From an uncultured bacterium (lineage in GTDB: Bacteria; Verrucomicrobiota; Lentisphaeria; Victivallales; Victivallaceae): DNA of 64,000 bases. Below the pieces are notes generated by a model. It saw nothing but the letters and a program-made list of their open reading frames with translations, was not told the DNA's origin and did not search any database. This document shows positions 41,979-50,946 of this stretch, piece after piece. The position numbers and the translations under genes are program-made. Where the stretch lies: NCBI GenBank assembly GCA_900551245.1, contig URVC01000012.1, forward strand, positions 19,113-83,112, given 5' to 3'. The first letter of the stretch is position 1. The number at the start of each line of letters is the position of its first letter.

Positions 41979-43465
41979 TCTTCAATCGTCCAAACGTTTT
42001 TCATAACCTTCACATGCCGGTGATCGTCCGGCGAGGGGAAGCGACGGAGACACTCGTTGATGATCCGGTTCATCCCCTCCCGGTCCTGCGCCGCCTGGTA
42101 GGTCTGATAGGCCAGACAGCACTGGGAGTACCAGACCTGCTGTTTCTCCCGGAACTCCCGCCAGAGCGGGAACACCGCCGCCGTCAGCACCGGATCCTTC
42201 GTCTCATAGGCGCGGCAGAGCAGAGTCCGCAACATCCAGTCCAGCTCATCCCAGACGGCGACGGCGATGTTCTTGCGCAGCTCCAGCGAGGCGCGCTGCA
42301 GCAGCCGGGTGGAATCCTCCGTCATGCGCTTCTCCGGAATCTCCCAGTAGCGGTCCACCATCCCCGGAGAGACAACAAAGGAGCCGAAACTGCGCAGCAC
42401 CCGCCCGGTACGCCAGAAGTGACCGGCCGGAACCTCGCGCAGCAGAATCAGCTCTTTGTCATGGTAGCGCATGTAGCTCGCGTAGCCCTGCCAGCGGAAG
42501 TTCTTATCCTGCCGGGTGTACGGCAGCCGGTAGTACGGAAAACCGCACTCCGTCGGCCGGAAGAAGTCCTGCTGCGGCTCGGCGAGAAACGCAAAGCCGT
42601 TCTGCTCGGAAACCCGTTTCCGCCAGTTGTCGAAACTCTTCTTCCGCGTCGTCCGGAACCCGTCCGGCACCGTGTTCACGGTGAAGACGATATGGAACGG
42701 CACATCCATATTCTTGCCGAGCGCCGTCATGATTTCGCAGTTGTTTCCCTCGCTCTTCACAATCGTCGCCGATGTCTTGGGATAGTAGACCAGACACTTG
42801 CCGCCGGGTTCAATTTCCGTGCGGAACTCTCCGTCGTCGTAGACGCCGGAAACCTCGCCCGGCCAGGTGACCGGATTCTCCACCTGGAGCTCCGAAGCCA
42901 CATAGCCGCCCGCGATGATGAGCAGAAAGAGCAGAAATCCCGTCACCAGCACAATCCGTTTCCGCCGTTGCTGACTGCGGTTGAAGCGGCGCAGCTCCTC
43001 AAGTTCCGCCGGAGATGCGTAACGGGTGCACTCCTCCGCCCCCTTCTTCGGGGCGGACTCATCGGACGACGTCTCTTCGGTCAGCTCTTCGGTCGGCTCT
43101 TCGGAATCGTCCGCCGCAGACGCCACCGCAGAGCTCTCCTCCACCGGCATCTCATCCGGCTCGAGCACGAAGGTGAGTTCCCGGCCGATCCGGACATCCG
43201 CCCCCGGCGCCAGCTGCACCTCCTGCCCGCCGGTAAACTCCTCGCCATTCACCCAGGCGGATTCGTCGCCGTGCACATGCAGCATCACACCGGACTCCTG
43301 CGGCACCAGACTGATGTGTTCCGCCGCGATATCCGCCCCGCCCGGACGGATGTCGGCCTCGCGCTGGCGGCCGATCGACGTACCGGTCGGCGATACGGCA
43401 AAGGTCCGGCCGGCCAGCTCGCCGGAAAGAAATCTGATTTTGTAACGTGAGGGCATTCCGCTCAT
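41975..43465 (-). CDS. Membrane FHA-domain protein with Thr/Glu-rich linker (Tad locus)
   Basis: The 496-residue protein has an N-terminal FHA-like domain (about 8-102: TSIGRQREADIR, AAEHISLV, WVNGEEF). An acidic linker with PTEELTEETSSDE (about 104-145) follows, then a membrane helix (IVLVTGFLLFLLIIAGGYVA, 171-190) and an outside domain of about 300 residues of unknown type. The Thr residues in the acidic linker look like kinase acceptor sites, recalling the way GarA-type FHA proteins are phosphorylated next to their FHA domain. The start codon is 10 bases after tadC and the 3' end overlaps the two-FHA gene by 4 bases. Confidence 0.75.
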   Translation of the reverse strand: MSGMPSRYKIRFLSGELAGRTFAVSPTGTSIGRQREADIRPGGADIAAEHISLVPQESGVMLHVHGDESAWVNGEEFTGGQEVQLAPGADVRIGRELTFVLEPDEMPVEESSAVASAADDSEEPTEELTEETSSDESAPKKGAEECTRYASPAELEELRRFNRSQQRRKRIVLVTGFLLFLLIIAGGYVASELQVENPVTWPGEVSGVYDDGEFRTEIEPGGKCLVYYPKTSATIVKSEGNNCEIMTALGKNMDVPFHIVFTVNTVPDGFRTTRKKSFDNWRKRVSEQNGFAFLAEPQQDFFRPTECGFPYYRLPYTRQDKNFRWQGYASYMRYHDKELILLREVPAGHFWRTGRVLRSFGSFVVSPGMVDRYWEIPEKRMTEDSTRLLQRASLELRKNIAVAVWDELDWMLRTLLCRAYETKDPVLTAAVFPLWREFREKQQVWYSQCCLAYQTYQAAQDREGMNRIINECLRRFPSPDDHRHVKVMKNVWTIEE

Positions 43466-43475
43466 ACTCTCCTCC

Positions 43476-44372
43476 TCAGAACAGCGGCACCCCGGCCTCT
43501 CTCATCTTGAGAAACACCGGAGTCAAAATAATGATGAACACCGCCGGCAGAATAAACAGCGCCATCGGCAGAAGCATCAGCGACGGCGCCCGCTGCGCCT
43601 TGCACTCCGCCAGCGCGAAACGGGCCTTCCGCATCTCTTCGCCCTGGATCTCCATCGTCTCGGTCAACGGCGCACCGAGCTCGGTCCCCAGCGCAATCGC
43701 CGCGGCAAAGGCGGTAAACTCCTTGATCTGAATCCGGTCCGCCATGTTCTGCAACGCGACGGTCCGGATCACCCCCAGCTCCATCTCCCGGAGCATCTGG
43801 GAGTATTCGTCGGTCAGCGGCCCGGGAATCCCCAGCTTGACGTAAAACCGGATTGCCGCGGAGAAATCGAGGCCGCCGCGCATGGCCGACGCCACCAGGT
43901 CGATCGAATAGGGAATCGCCCGCAGAATCGCCAGCCGACGGTTCTGTGCGAGATTTCCGATCGCGATCCCGGGCAGGCTGCCGCCGATCAGTGCGGCGAT
44001 CAATCCGGCCACCGGAATGGAGATGCGGTTCTCCGGCTCGACCAGCAGGGTTGTCACACCGGCGCCCACCACCCCGAAGAAGAGAAGCAGAATCAGCTGC
44101 GTGCAGTAAACCCGGCCGGTGCTGAGCTTCAATCCGGCAAAGGTCAGCTTCTTCTGCATCTCCCGGCTGTGGCCGGGAAAGAGCCTCCGGAAGAAGGTCC
44201 CGACGCCGGCCACCTCCATGAGTTCGGCAACCGGGCGGGTCAACCGGAACGGCAGGGGAACCAACTCCCGTTTCTCCACCTGTTTCTGTGTCCGGCCGGA
44301 AAGGACGGTGAAAAAGAGCGTCGGCAGCACCACCGCCATGAACGTCAGAGCATAAATTAGAATCTGTTTCAT
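43476..44372 (-). CDS. tadC: Tad pilus inner-membrane platform protein TadC
   Basis: The 298-residue membrane protein has a type II secretion F domain: PYSIDLVASAMRGGLDFSAAI and the later LGAPLTETMEIQGEEMRKARF, flanked by hydrophobic helices at the N terminus, in the middle and at the C terminus (LLPMALFILPAVFIIIL). TadB and TadC together form the inner-membrane platform that links the ATPase to the growing pilus. It follows tadB by 3 bases. Length and layout are as expected. Confidence 0.88.
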   Translation of the reverse strand: MKQILIYALTFMAVVLPTLFFTVLSGRTQKQVEKRELVPLPFRLTRPVAELMEVAGVGTFFRRLFPGHSREMQKKLTFAGLKLSTGRVYCTQLILLLFFGVVGAGVTTLLVEPENRISIPVAGLIAALIGGSLPGIAIGNLAQNRRLAILRAIPYSIDLVASAMRGGLDFSAAIRFYVKLGIPGPLTDEYSQMLREMELGVIRTVALQNMADRIQIKEFTAFAAAIALGTELGAPLTETMEIQGEEMRKARFALAECKAQRAPSLMLLPMALFILPAVFIIILTPVFLKMREAGVPLF

Positions 44373-44375
44373 TTG

Positions 44376-45275
44376 TCACACCTTGATATCGACAATGGCC
44401 CGGATCACCAGATACCCGATCACCTCCAGCGTCAGCATCACGCAGATGGCACACCAGCCGATCGCCGTCTGCACCATCGGCAGCATCAGATCGTTGTTGA
44501 TGAAAAAGAGCAGCGTGAACGCGACCAGCGGCGCCAGCGACATCGCCAGCGCCTCAAACCGCCCCTGCGCCGTCAGCGCCCGGAGCTTCTGCTGAAACTC
44601 CGTCCGCCCCCGGATCATCTGGGTGATCTTTTCGAGCACATCGACCATGCTCCCGCCGGACTGGGCGGTCAGGCGGATGGAGATAATCAGCAACTGAAGA
44701 TCTTCGCACGGAATCCGGTTGTACATCCGCTGCAGCGCCTCCGCCAGCTCCAGCCCCAGCCGGTATTCGCGGATGACGATCAACAGCTCCTCCTTCATCG
44801 GCCCGTCGCACCGCCGGGAGAAAACCTCCAGCGCCTGCGGCAGCGCCTGGCCGGCGCGCAGTCCGCTGGTCAGGCCGAGCGAAAGCTCCAGAATGCTGCT
44901 TTCAAACAACAGCGCCCGTTTGCGTGCCTTGGCCGAGAAATAGAACCACGGCGCCACCATCCCCAGCGCACAGGCCACCGCCGCCGCCGGAACGATAATC
45001 AGCGGCTCGTACACCTGACAAAACACCAGTATGGCGATCAGCGCACCGGCCAGGAGAATCCCCGTCGAAAGCTGAATCTGCTGGAGCGTGGTGCGGCTGA
45101 CGAAATAGTAGACATTGTTCGCCAACCCCTCGGAACGGTTCTCCCGGATCTTCCGGTCGGCCTGCTCCAGACTGAACGACTGCACCAGCGAAATGAGAAT
45201 GTAGATCAGCAGCGCGACGGCGAAGAGCACCAGGAGATACACTCCGTAACGCTCTGAGATCGATATGGAATTCAT
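44376..45275 (-). CDS. tadB: Tad pilus inner-membrane platform protein TadB
   Basis: The 299-residue protein has a type II secretion F domain with SILELSLGLTSGLRAGQALPQALEV, LAEALQRMYNRIPCEDLQLLIISIRLTAQSGG (family 'e..l...Al.i....G..l...l') and VLEKITQMIRGR. Hydrophobic helices lie near 10-30, 100-125 and 255-295. It forms the platform with TadC. It is 12 bases after the FHA-ATPase gene and directly ahead of tadC, the usual tadA-tadB-tadC order. Confidence 0.88.
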   Translation of the reverse strand: MNSISISERYGVYLLVLFAVALLIYILISLVQSFSLEQADRKIRENRSEGLANNVYYFVSRTTLQQIQLSTGILLAGALIAILVFCQVYEPLIIVPAAAVACALGMVAPWFYFSAKARKRALLFESSILELSLGLTSGLRAGQALPQALEVFSRRCDGPMKEELLIVIREYRLGLELAEALQRMYNRIPCEDLQLLIISIRLTAQSGGSMVDVLEKITQMIRGRTEFQQKLRALTAQGRFEALAMSLAPLVAFTLLFFINNDLMLPMVQTAIGWCAICVMLTLEVIGYLVIRAIVDIKV

Positions 45276-45287
45276 TCCGGCGCCTCC

Positions 45288-46982
45288 CTACCCTTCCGGT
45301 ACAAAGACCGACATATCCAGCTCCAGATCGCCGGCCTGCCGCAGCTCGTCGACGAACTTCGGAATGTTCCCCGTCGCGGTATGGTGCCCGATCACGTGGA
45401 ACTTCTCATCGAATCCTTCCTGCTCAAAGGTGAAGATATCCTGCATCAGGATCGTACTGCCCTCCCGCCCGGTCACTTCGGAGATCTTCACAATCTTTCT
45501 GGACCCGTCCGGCAGGCGGGTCTGCTGCACAATCAGATGAATCGCCGAAGCGATCTGTTCGCGAATGGCCGAAGAGGGCAGTTCAAACCCGGCCATCATG
45601 ACCATGTTCTCCAGCCGCGAGAGCGCATCGCGCGGATTGTTCGCGTGGCAGGTGGTCATCGACCCGTCGTGGCCGGTATTCATCGCCTGCAGCATATCCA
45701 GAGCCTCCGCGCCGCGGCACTCCCCGACGATGATCCGGTCGGGACGCATTCGCAACGTATTGATGACCAGGTCGCGGATGGTGACCCGCCCCTGCCCTTC
45801 GACGTTGGCCGGACGCGCCTCCAGCCGGCAGAGGTTCTCGTGACTCAGCTTCAGCTCCGCGGAGTCCTCCACCGTGATGATGCGCTCGTTCTCCGGGATG
45901 AACTGCGAAAGGATGTTCAGCAGGGTCGTCTTGCCGGAACCGGTACCGCCGGAAACCAGAATGTTCCGCCGGGCGCGCACCGCTTCCCGCAGGAAAAGCG
46001 CCATCGGCCGGGTGAGGCTCCCGAATTTGATGAGGTCCTCATCGGTCAGCTTGTGCGCAGGGAATTTCCGGATGGTGACCAGCGACCCGTCGAGCGCCAG
46101 CGGCGGAATCACCGCATTGACGCGGGAGCCATCCTCCAACCGGGCATCCACCATCGGGGAAGCCGCGTCGATGTGGCGGCCCAGCGGTTCAACAATGCGC
46201 TGAATGATCGACTGCAAATGACTTTCGCTGTTGAACTTCGCCGCCGTCCGGTAAAGCAGGCCGCGACTCTCCACAAAGATGTTCCCCGGCCCGTTGATCA
46301 TGATTTCCGAAATGGTCGCATCGCGCAGCAGCGGCGAAAGCGGCCCCAGCCCGATCAGATCATCCAGCAGAATCTGCCGGAACTGATCCAGCTTGACGTT
46401 CGTGGGAATTTCGTGGCGGATCTCCCGAAGGATCTGATCCACCGTGCCTTCCACCCGCGGCCGCATCTCGCTCTTCGACATCTCCGAAGCGGAAAAGCTG
46501 CCGATGTTCAGCAGCTCCAGCACGCGATTCTGCACCTTTTTGGCCAGCTGGAGCATCTTTTCGCTGTAAAGATCGACCAGCGAAGCCTGGGCCGCGTAGA
46601 TCGGCAGCTTGTGCGGCCCCGCGCTCTCCTGCGGCCGGGCCGCCGGGGCGGCGTCGGGAACCGGTGCCGGACGGGGCGACGGCTCCTCCGTCTTCTCCAG
46701 AACCAGTTCGGTTTCGCCGAGCTGAATCACATCCCCCGCGGCCAGCCGGGTCCGTTCCAGCACCGGCCGCCCGTTCACGCGGGTTCCGGTGCGGCTGGCC
46801 AGATCCTCGATCGACAGAGATCCATCCTCCTCCAGCCGGAGTTCGGCGTGCCGCCGTGAGACTTTCCGGTCGGCGATGCACAGCCCGGCGTTTTCGGAGC
46901 GCCCGATCGTCATCGGGAGCTTCCCCTCCAGCAGGACGGAACCGCCGTCGCCCTCCGGGGTTTTCATCTTCAGCTGCATCAT
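45288..46982 (-). CDS. tadA: Tad pilus ATPase TadA/CpaF with N-terminal FHA domain
   Basis: The 564-residue protein joins an FHA domain (about 20-96: MTIGRSENAGL, VSRRHAEL, TGTRVNG) through a Pro-rich linker to a full CpaF ATPase. The ATPase part has SEIMINGPGNIFVESRGLLY, Walker A GGTGSGKT (345-352), and GECRGAEALDMLQAMNTGHDGS with TCHANNPRDALSRLE. It energises pilus assembly at the inner membrane. The key FHA residues (Arg28, Ser42, His45, Asn70) are all present, so it should bind phospho-threonine. Standard TadA lacks FHA. The name tadA here means the pilus ATPase, not the tRNA deaminase at 15770. Confidence 0.92.
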   Translation of the reverse strand: MMQLKMKTPEGDGGSVLLEGKLPMTIGRSENAGLCIADRKVSRRHAELRLEEDGSLSIEDLASRTGTRVNGRPVLERTRLAAGDVIQLGETELVLEKTEEPSPRPAPVPDAAPAARPQESAGPHKLPIYAAQASLVDLYSEKMLQLAKKVQNRVLELLNIGSFSASEMSKSEMRPRVEGTVDQILREIRHEIPTNVKLDQFRQILLDDLIGLGPLSPLLRDATISEIMINGPGNIFVESRGLLYRTAAKFNSESHLQSIIQRIVEPLGRHIDAASPMVDARLEDGSRVNAVIPPLALDGSLVTIRKFPAHKLTDEDLIKFGSLTRPMALFLREAVRARRNILVSGGTGSGKTTLLNILSQFIPENERIITVEDSAELKLSHENLCRLEARPANVEGQGRVTIRDLVINTLRMRPDRIIVGECRGAEALDMLQAMNTGHDGSMTTCHANNPRDALSRLENMVMMAGFELPSSAIREQIASAIHLIVQQTRLPDGSRKIVKISEVTGREGSTILMQDIFTFEQEGFDEKFHVIGHHTATGNIPKFVDELRQAGDLELDMSVFVPEG

Positions 46983-46992
46983 AAGGCGACCT

Positions 46993-48585
46993 CTACCAGG
47001 TAAACATCTTCCAGAACCAGGACGCCTCCTCCTGTTCCTGAACTTTCCGGCTTCTCTCGTTGACGGAGCGGGAGACCGAATCCTCCACCCCCGCCGTCTC
47101 GGCCGACGGGATCGAAGTCATCTTCACTTTGGAATTCGCAATCCGAGGAGAAACCAGAATCAGAAAGGTCATCTCCTCGCCCTGATCCTCCTCCGACGAG
47201 GTGAACCAGTTGATGACGGGAATATGGCGCAGAAACGCATAGCCGCTCGGACCGCTGTTCGAATAGGTCAGCTCCTTCTGCCCGGCGATGACGGCAGTCT
47301 TGTTCAGCGGGCAGAGGATTTCCGCCCGGGTTTTGGTGGAGCGCTGGAAATAGTCCTCGTCCTGTTTGATCGGGGCGAGACTCTTTTCCAGATCGAGCTC
47401 CAGCCGGACCTCATCGGCCCGGATCAGTCCGCCGCGCACCTTGAGCTTCAGCCCGAAGTCGATCGGTTTCAACTCCGCGGTATCCTGTCCGTACACCTTG
47501 ACATTCAGGGTTCCGCCGTTCTCGTAGCTGGCGAAGTTCTTGCTGTTGTTGGTGATGGTGACATGCCCGGCATCCCGGAAGTCGGAGATGCCGTTGTTGC
47601 CGAAAAAGACCAGCGAACCCTTCAAATTGGTGTTGAAGTAGGAGTAGAGCCCCTTGCCGTCGGTCGAACCGGCAAGTTCATCCGGCGCGGCGCCGGCCAG
47701 CGCCCGGAACCAGGCGATCAGGTTCCAGGAGAGCACCGTGCCGTCGGCGGAGGTGTTGCCCAGCCGTTCCAGCTGTGTCCGGGTCACGCCGACAAAGACG
47801 ATGCCGACGTCGAGCTGGGTATCGGTGATGTTCAGCTCGGTCTCCGCCCGCATCGCGTTGCCGTTCCACTCCGGCGAGAGCCACTTCTGCGCGGCGAGAA
47901 TCCGCTTGATCGAGGTGATGTCGTTCTCGCAGAGCAGATAGCCGGAAACGGTCAAAACGCCGTTTTCAACCTCGAACTTGAGCCGCCCCGGCGCATCCGG
48001 AGAGATCGTCTCCGCGACGGTGTAGCCGGCCGCTTCAAACTGTTTTTTCAACTCGGTGAAAAGCGCCGGACCGGGCTGAAAGGTCACATAGTTGCGGCAC
48101 CGGTCCTCATACCGTTTCACCACCCGTCGGAAATACTCCCAGTGGTTGATCCGGGTGATTTCGCCGCGGAGCGTCAGCACGTTTTCGGAGAGCTCCACCC
48201 CGACTTCGGGCAGATCCCCCAGCTCCCGGCTCAACTCCCGGTAAATCGGCATGATGGAGTTGGAGACCGTCACCCGGAACTCTTTGCTGATCCCCTCGGA
48301 GGAGACCGCCACCACTGCCGTGCCGCCGGAAACCCCTTCGATCTCAAAGGTGCGCCCTTCGACATGGTTGACCCGGGCATTCGTCGTACTGGACTTGTAC
48401 TGCTCCACGACGAACGGAACCTCGAATTTCCGCAATTCTCCGGTGGAAAGCGAGACACTTTCCGGCGGCAGTGAAACCATCGCGCCCTGCAGAACAGGCA
48501 CTGCTGCATTTGCCGCCGGCCCGGCGGCATACAACGCACAGTTCACGCTGAGCGCCAGAACGGAAGTAAGAAGAATACGCTTCAT
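46993..48585 (-). CDS. Tad pilus outer-membrane secretin (CpaC/RcpA)
   Basis: From ATG 48585 (GGTGAGG 6 bases upstream) this is 530 residues with a signal peptide. It has the CpaC layout. An N-terminal pilus-secretin domain (SLSTGELRKFEVPF, NHVEGRTFEIEGVSGGTAVVAV) is followed by a region with BON-like repeats. The secretin beta domain closes it: IAGQKELTYSNSGPSGYAFLRHIPVINWFTSS and EEMTFLILVSPRI near the C terminus. It forms the outer-membrane pore for the Flp pilus. An in-frame GTG four codons upstream is less likely. The ribosome site lies in the end of cpaB. Confidence 0.88.
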   Translation of the reverse strand: MKRILLTSVLALSVNCALYAAGPAANAAVPVLQGAMVSLPPESVSLSTGELRKFEVPFVVEQYKSSTTNARVNHVEGRTFEIEGVSGGTAVVAVSSEGISKEFRVTVSNSIMPIYRELSRELGDLPEVGVELSENVLTLRGEITRINHWEYFRRVVKRYEDRCRNYVTFQPGPALFTELKKQFEAAGYTVAETISPDAPGRLKFEVENGVLTVSGYLLCENDITSIKRILAAQKWLSPEWNGNAMRAETELNITDTQLDVGIVFVGVTRTQLERLGNTSADGTVLSWNLIAWFRALAGAAPDELAGSTDGKGLYSYFNTNLKGSLVFFGNNGISDFRDAGHVTITNNSKNFASYENGGTLNVKVYGQDTAELKPIDFGLKLKVRGGLIRADEVRLELDLEKSLAPIKQDEDYFQRSTKTRAEILCPLNKTAVIAGQKELTYSNSGPSGYAFLRHIPVINWFTSSEEDQGEEMTFLILVSPRIANSKVKMTSIPSAETAGVEDSVSRSVNERSRKVQEQEEASWFWKMFTW

Positions 48586-48593
48586 ATGCAACC

Positions 48594-49394
48594 TCACCGG
48601 TGATCTTTATTGGGCACTTCCGGCAGCTCCGCCGGTGCGAGACCTTTGCGGATTTTCGCAAAGGTGTCGGCATTGACGACGCCGCCATCCTTCCGGCTGA
48701 GCGCGACCGAATCGTTCCGTTTGCGCAGGACCGGGTAGAGTTCCGATTCCCGCTGGGCGGCGATCAGAATCATCGCCTGCTGAGGCGGCAGGGAGACGAA
48801 GACCGTGCCGCTGGAACTGCCGCCCTCCCGGAAGGAGCCGCGTTCATTGGCGATGCCGATCACCCGCACGCACGGCAGCAGCACCGAAGTTTCGCGCGAC
48901 TCGGTCATCTTGACGCCGGAACCGTCGCTGACCGTCATGTTCTTGTCGACGGTGACGGAGGGGGTGACGTAGGTGGAGATGATGCCGATTTCGTCATCCG
49001 GCATGAGCATCTTCACCAGGGCGGGGTCGGAAAAGGTCACCGGCACGGTCCACTCCCCCTGCCGCGTGCAGTCGCTGAGCGTCGTCTGAATCCGGATGTC
49101 GGTCATCAGGATGTAATCGTCCTGCGAGACCGCATGGGGCAGCTGCTGGCCGTAGGCGAGGCTGACATTCTCCCAGCGGAGGGCATTCTTCGGAACCGCG
49201 GATTCCGGAATATTCTTGTAGGTGAGCGCCCCCTGAGACAATTCGTCATAAGCGGAGAGATCGCGTGCGGCAACCACGACGGAGATCGTCTTCTCCGTAT
49301 CGGTATTCTCTTTTTCGAACAGAAGTTTGCTTACGATATAGACGGCGGCCAGGCCCAGAATGACCGACACCACCAGCGGAATAATGTTCTTCAT
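48594..49394 (-). CDS. cpaB: Flp pilus assembly protein CpaB/RcpC
   Basis: The 266-residue protein has an N-terminal membrane helix (IIPLVVSVILGLAAVYIV). A SAF-like domain follows (SVVVAARDLSAYDELSQGALTYKNIPESAVPKNAL, matching CpaB 'va.~dl..G..it...l'), and then the RcpC beta region with TVPVTFSDPALVKMLMPDDEIGIIST. It is thought to link periplasmic peptidoglycan and the secretin. First gene of the - Tad operon, as cpaB precedes cpaC in many Tad loci. The ribosome site is weak (no AGGAGG). Confidence 0.88.
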   Translation of the reverse strand: MKNIIPLVVSVILGLAAVYIVSKLLFEKENTDTEKTISVVVAARDLSAYDELSQGALTYKNIPESAVPKNALRWENVSLAYGQQLPHAVSQDDYILMTDIRIQTTLSDCTRQGEWTVPVTFSDPALVKMLMPDDEIGIISTYVTPSVTVDKNMTVSDGSGVKMTESRETSVLLPCVRVIGIANERGSFREGGSSSGTVFVSLPPQQAMILIAAQRESELYPVLRKRNDSVALSRKDGGVVNADTFAKIRKGLAPAELPEVPNKDHR

Positions 49395-49440
49395 AATTTC
49401 GCACCATGCGGTTGAGTTACATACGGACTCCGGGACAGTA

Positions 49441-49469
49441 ACTTACACCGGAAAACACGATTTTTCAAA
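49441..49469 (-). promoter_or_regulatory. Promoter of the - Tad operon (weak match)
   Basis: On the - strand TTGAAA (49464-49469), 17-base spacer, TAAGTT (49441-49446), 47 bases before cpaB. The -10 is poor by the standard of the window. Confidence 0.4.
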
Positions 49470-49562
49470 TTCGGAGCCGTCTCTTCTCGTAAAAAAATCC
49501 TCCTTTCCCCGCGCCCCATTCCCGCGGAATCCGACACCGTGCAGGAACCGTTTCCCAGACAC

Positions 49563-49593
49563 AAAAGACGCCCCGCCGAAACGGCGGGGCGTC
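49563..49593 (-). terminator. Terminator after the Gfo/Idh/MocA gene
   Basis: A 12-bp perfect stem, GACGCCCCGCCG (49567-49578) with its complement at 49582-49593 and a 3-base loop. On the - strand it is followed by TTTT (49566-49563). It lies 25 bases past the stop codon. Confidence 0.88.
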
Positions 49594-49617
49594 CTGCAAA
49601 GGTTCCCAGAAGAAGCC

Positions 49618-50946
49618 TTACCAGTGGATCAATTCCTGAACCTTGACCGGCAGTCCGGTCTTCATCGAGATGTTCGCACCGATGCCGGTCAGGATCGACT
49701 TCGCGCCGTCGTGGAAGTCCGCAGCCAGGCCGAGCGGATCCTCATCGACGCCGACGAAGAGGTTCTTGAGCAGTTTCGCGTCGCCGCCGCCGTGGCCGGC
49801 GAGCGATTCACAGCTGTATTCGATCACCTGCGGCTTGCCCCAGTGCGGCTGGAAGACGATCTCCGGCGGAATGCCGTCCTTGTCCTTGTCCATCTCGCGC
49901 ATGCCGAACTGGGTGAGATCGGCGTCGGAGGTTCCTTCGACGAACCGCTTCTCCACCACGTTGAACTCCAGCCGGCCCTTGGTGCCGTTGAAGACGATCC
50001 GGTATCCCTCCCACGGGCAGTGGGCGCAGAGGCTGTAGGTCATCACCGCATTGTTGCGGTAGCGGACCATCACTCCCATGTTGTCCTCGATGTCGATGCC
50101 GTCACCGAAGACGCTCTGGTCGCGGTAGTAGCCGTCCTCGGCTTCCGCGTTGTAGTAGAGCCCCATCATCTCTTTGTTGGAGGGGTCGATCTTCAGCGCG
50201 AAGGGATCCTTCGTCGCGATCGGGTTGTTGCGGGCGCGCTGATAGAACTCGGTGACGCCGCGCTTTTCCGCATTGATCTTGCCGTAGAACTTGAGGTCGC
50301 CCATCGCGAAGACGGTCACCGGCTCGGAGTTGAGCCACCAGTTGACCAGGTCGAAGTGGTGGGTCGCCTTGTGCACCATCAGGCCGCCGCTGTTGGCCTT
50401 GTTGCGGTGCCAGCGGCGGAAGTAGTCCGCGCCGTGGCTGGTGTCGAGCAGCCACTCGAAGTGGACGCTGGTGATCTCGCCGACGATGCCGGACTGGAGC
50501 ACCTCCTTGACCTTGCTGTTGCGCGGCGCATAGCGGTAGTTGAAGGTGACGGTCAGCTTGCGGCCGGTCCGCTTCTGGGTGTCGATGATCTGCTGGCACT
50601 TCTCGACGTCGATGGTCATCGGTTTTTCACTGATGACGTCGCAGCCGAGTTCCATCGCGCGGCAGGTGTACTTGTGGTGGGTGCGGTCCATGCTGGTGAC
50701 GATGATCACATCGGGTTTGGTCTCGGCGATCATCCGGTCGAACTGGTCGGCCTTGTAGGTCGGCACATCGGGATGATTGTCACACTGTTCCTTGAGGAAC
50801 ACGTTGTTGTAGTAGTTCATGCGGCTCTGGTTGCTGTCGCAGAGCCCAACCAGTTCGGCGACATCCTTGTAGGTCGTGGTGATCGCCCGGATGTACATGC
50901 TGGAACGACTGCCGGTTCCAACCACGGCATAACGTTTCTTACCCAT
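49618..50946 (-). CDS. Gfo/Idh/MocA-family oxidoreductase
   Basis: The 442-residue protein has an N-terminal Rossmann fold (RYAVVGTGSRSSMYIRAI), PDVIIVTSMDRTHHKYTCRAMELGCDVISEKPMTID with the family's EKP motif, and the C-terminal GFO_IDH_MocA_C sheet beginning NSKVKEVLQSGIVGEITSVHF. HKATHHFDLVNWWL carries the usual His pair. Such enzymes oxidise or reduce sugars and inositols with NAD(P). Substrate unknown. It starts immediately (0 bases) after the LacI-type gene's stop on the same transcript, so the regulator probably responds to its substrate or product. Confidence 0.9.
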   Translation of the reverse strand: MGKKRYAVVGTGSRSSMYIRAITTTYKDVAELVGLCDSNQSRMNYYNNVFLKEQCDNHPDVPTYKADQFDRMIAETKPDVIIVTSMDRTHHKYTCRAMELGCDVISEKPMTIDVEKCQQIIDTQKRTGRKLTVTFNYRYAPRNSKVKEVLQSGIVGEITSVHFEWLLDTSHGADYFRRWHRNKANSGGLMVHKATHHFDLVNWWLNSEPVTVFAMGDLKFYGKINAEKRGVTEFYQRARNNPIATKDPFALKIDPSNKEMMGLYYNAEAEDGYYRDQSVFGDGIDIEDNMGVMVRYRNNAVMTYSLCAHCPWEGYRIVFNGTKGRLEFNVVEKRFVEGTSDADLTQFGMREMDKDKDGIPPEIVFQPHWGKPQVIEYSCESLAGHGGGDAKLLKNLFVGVDEDPLGLAADFHDGAKSILTGIGANISMKTGLPVKVQELIHW

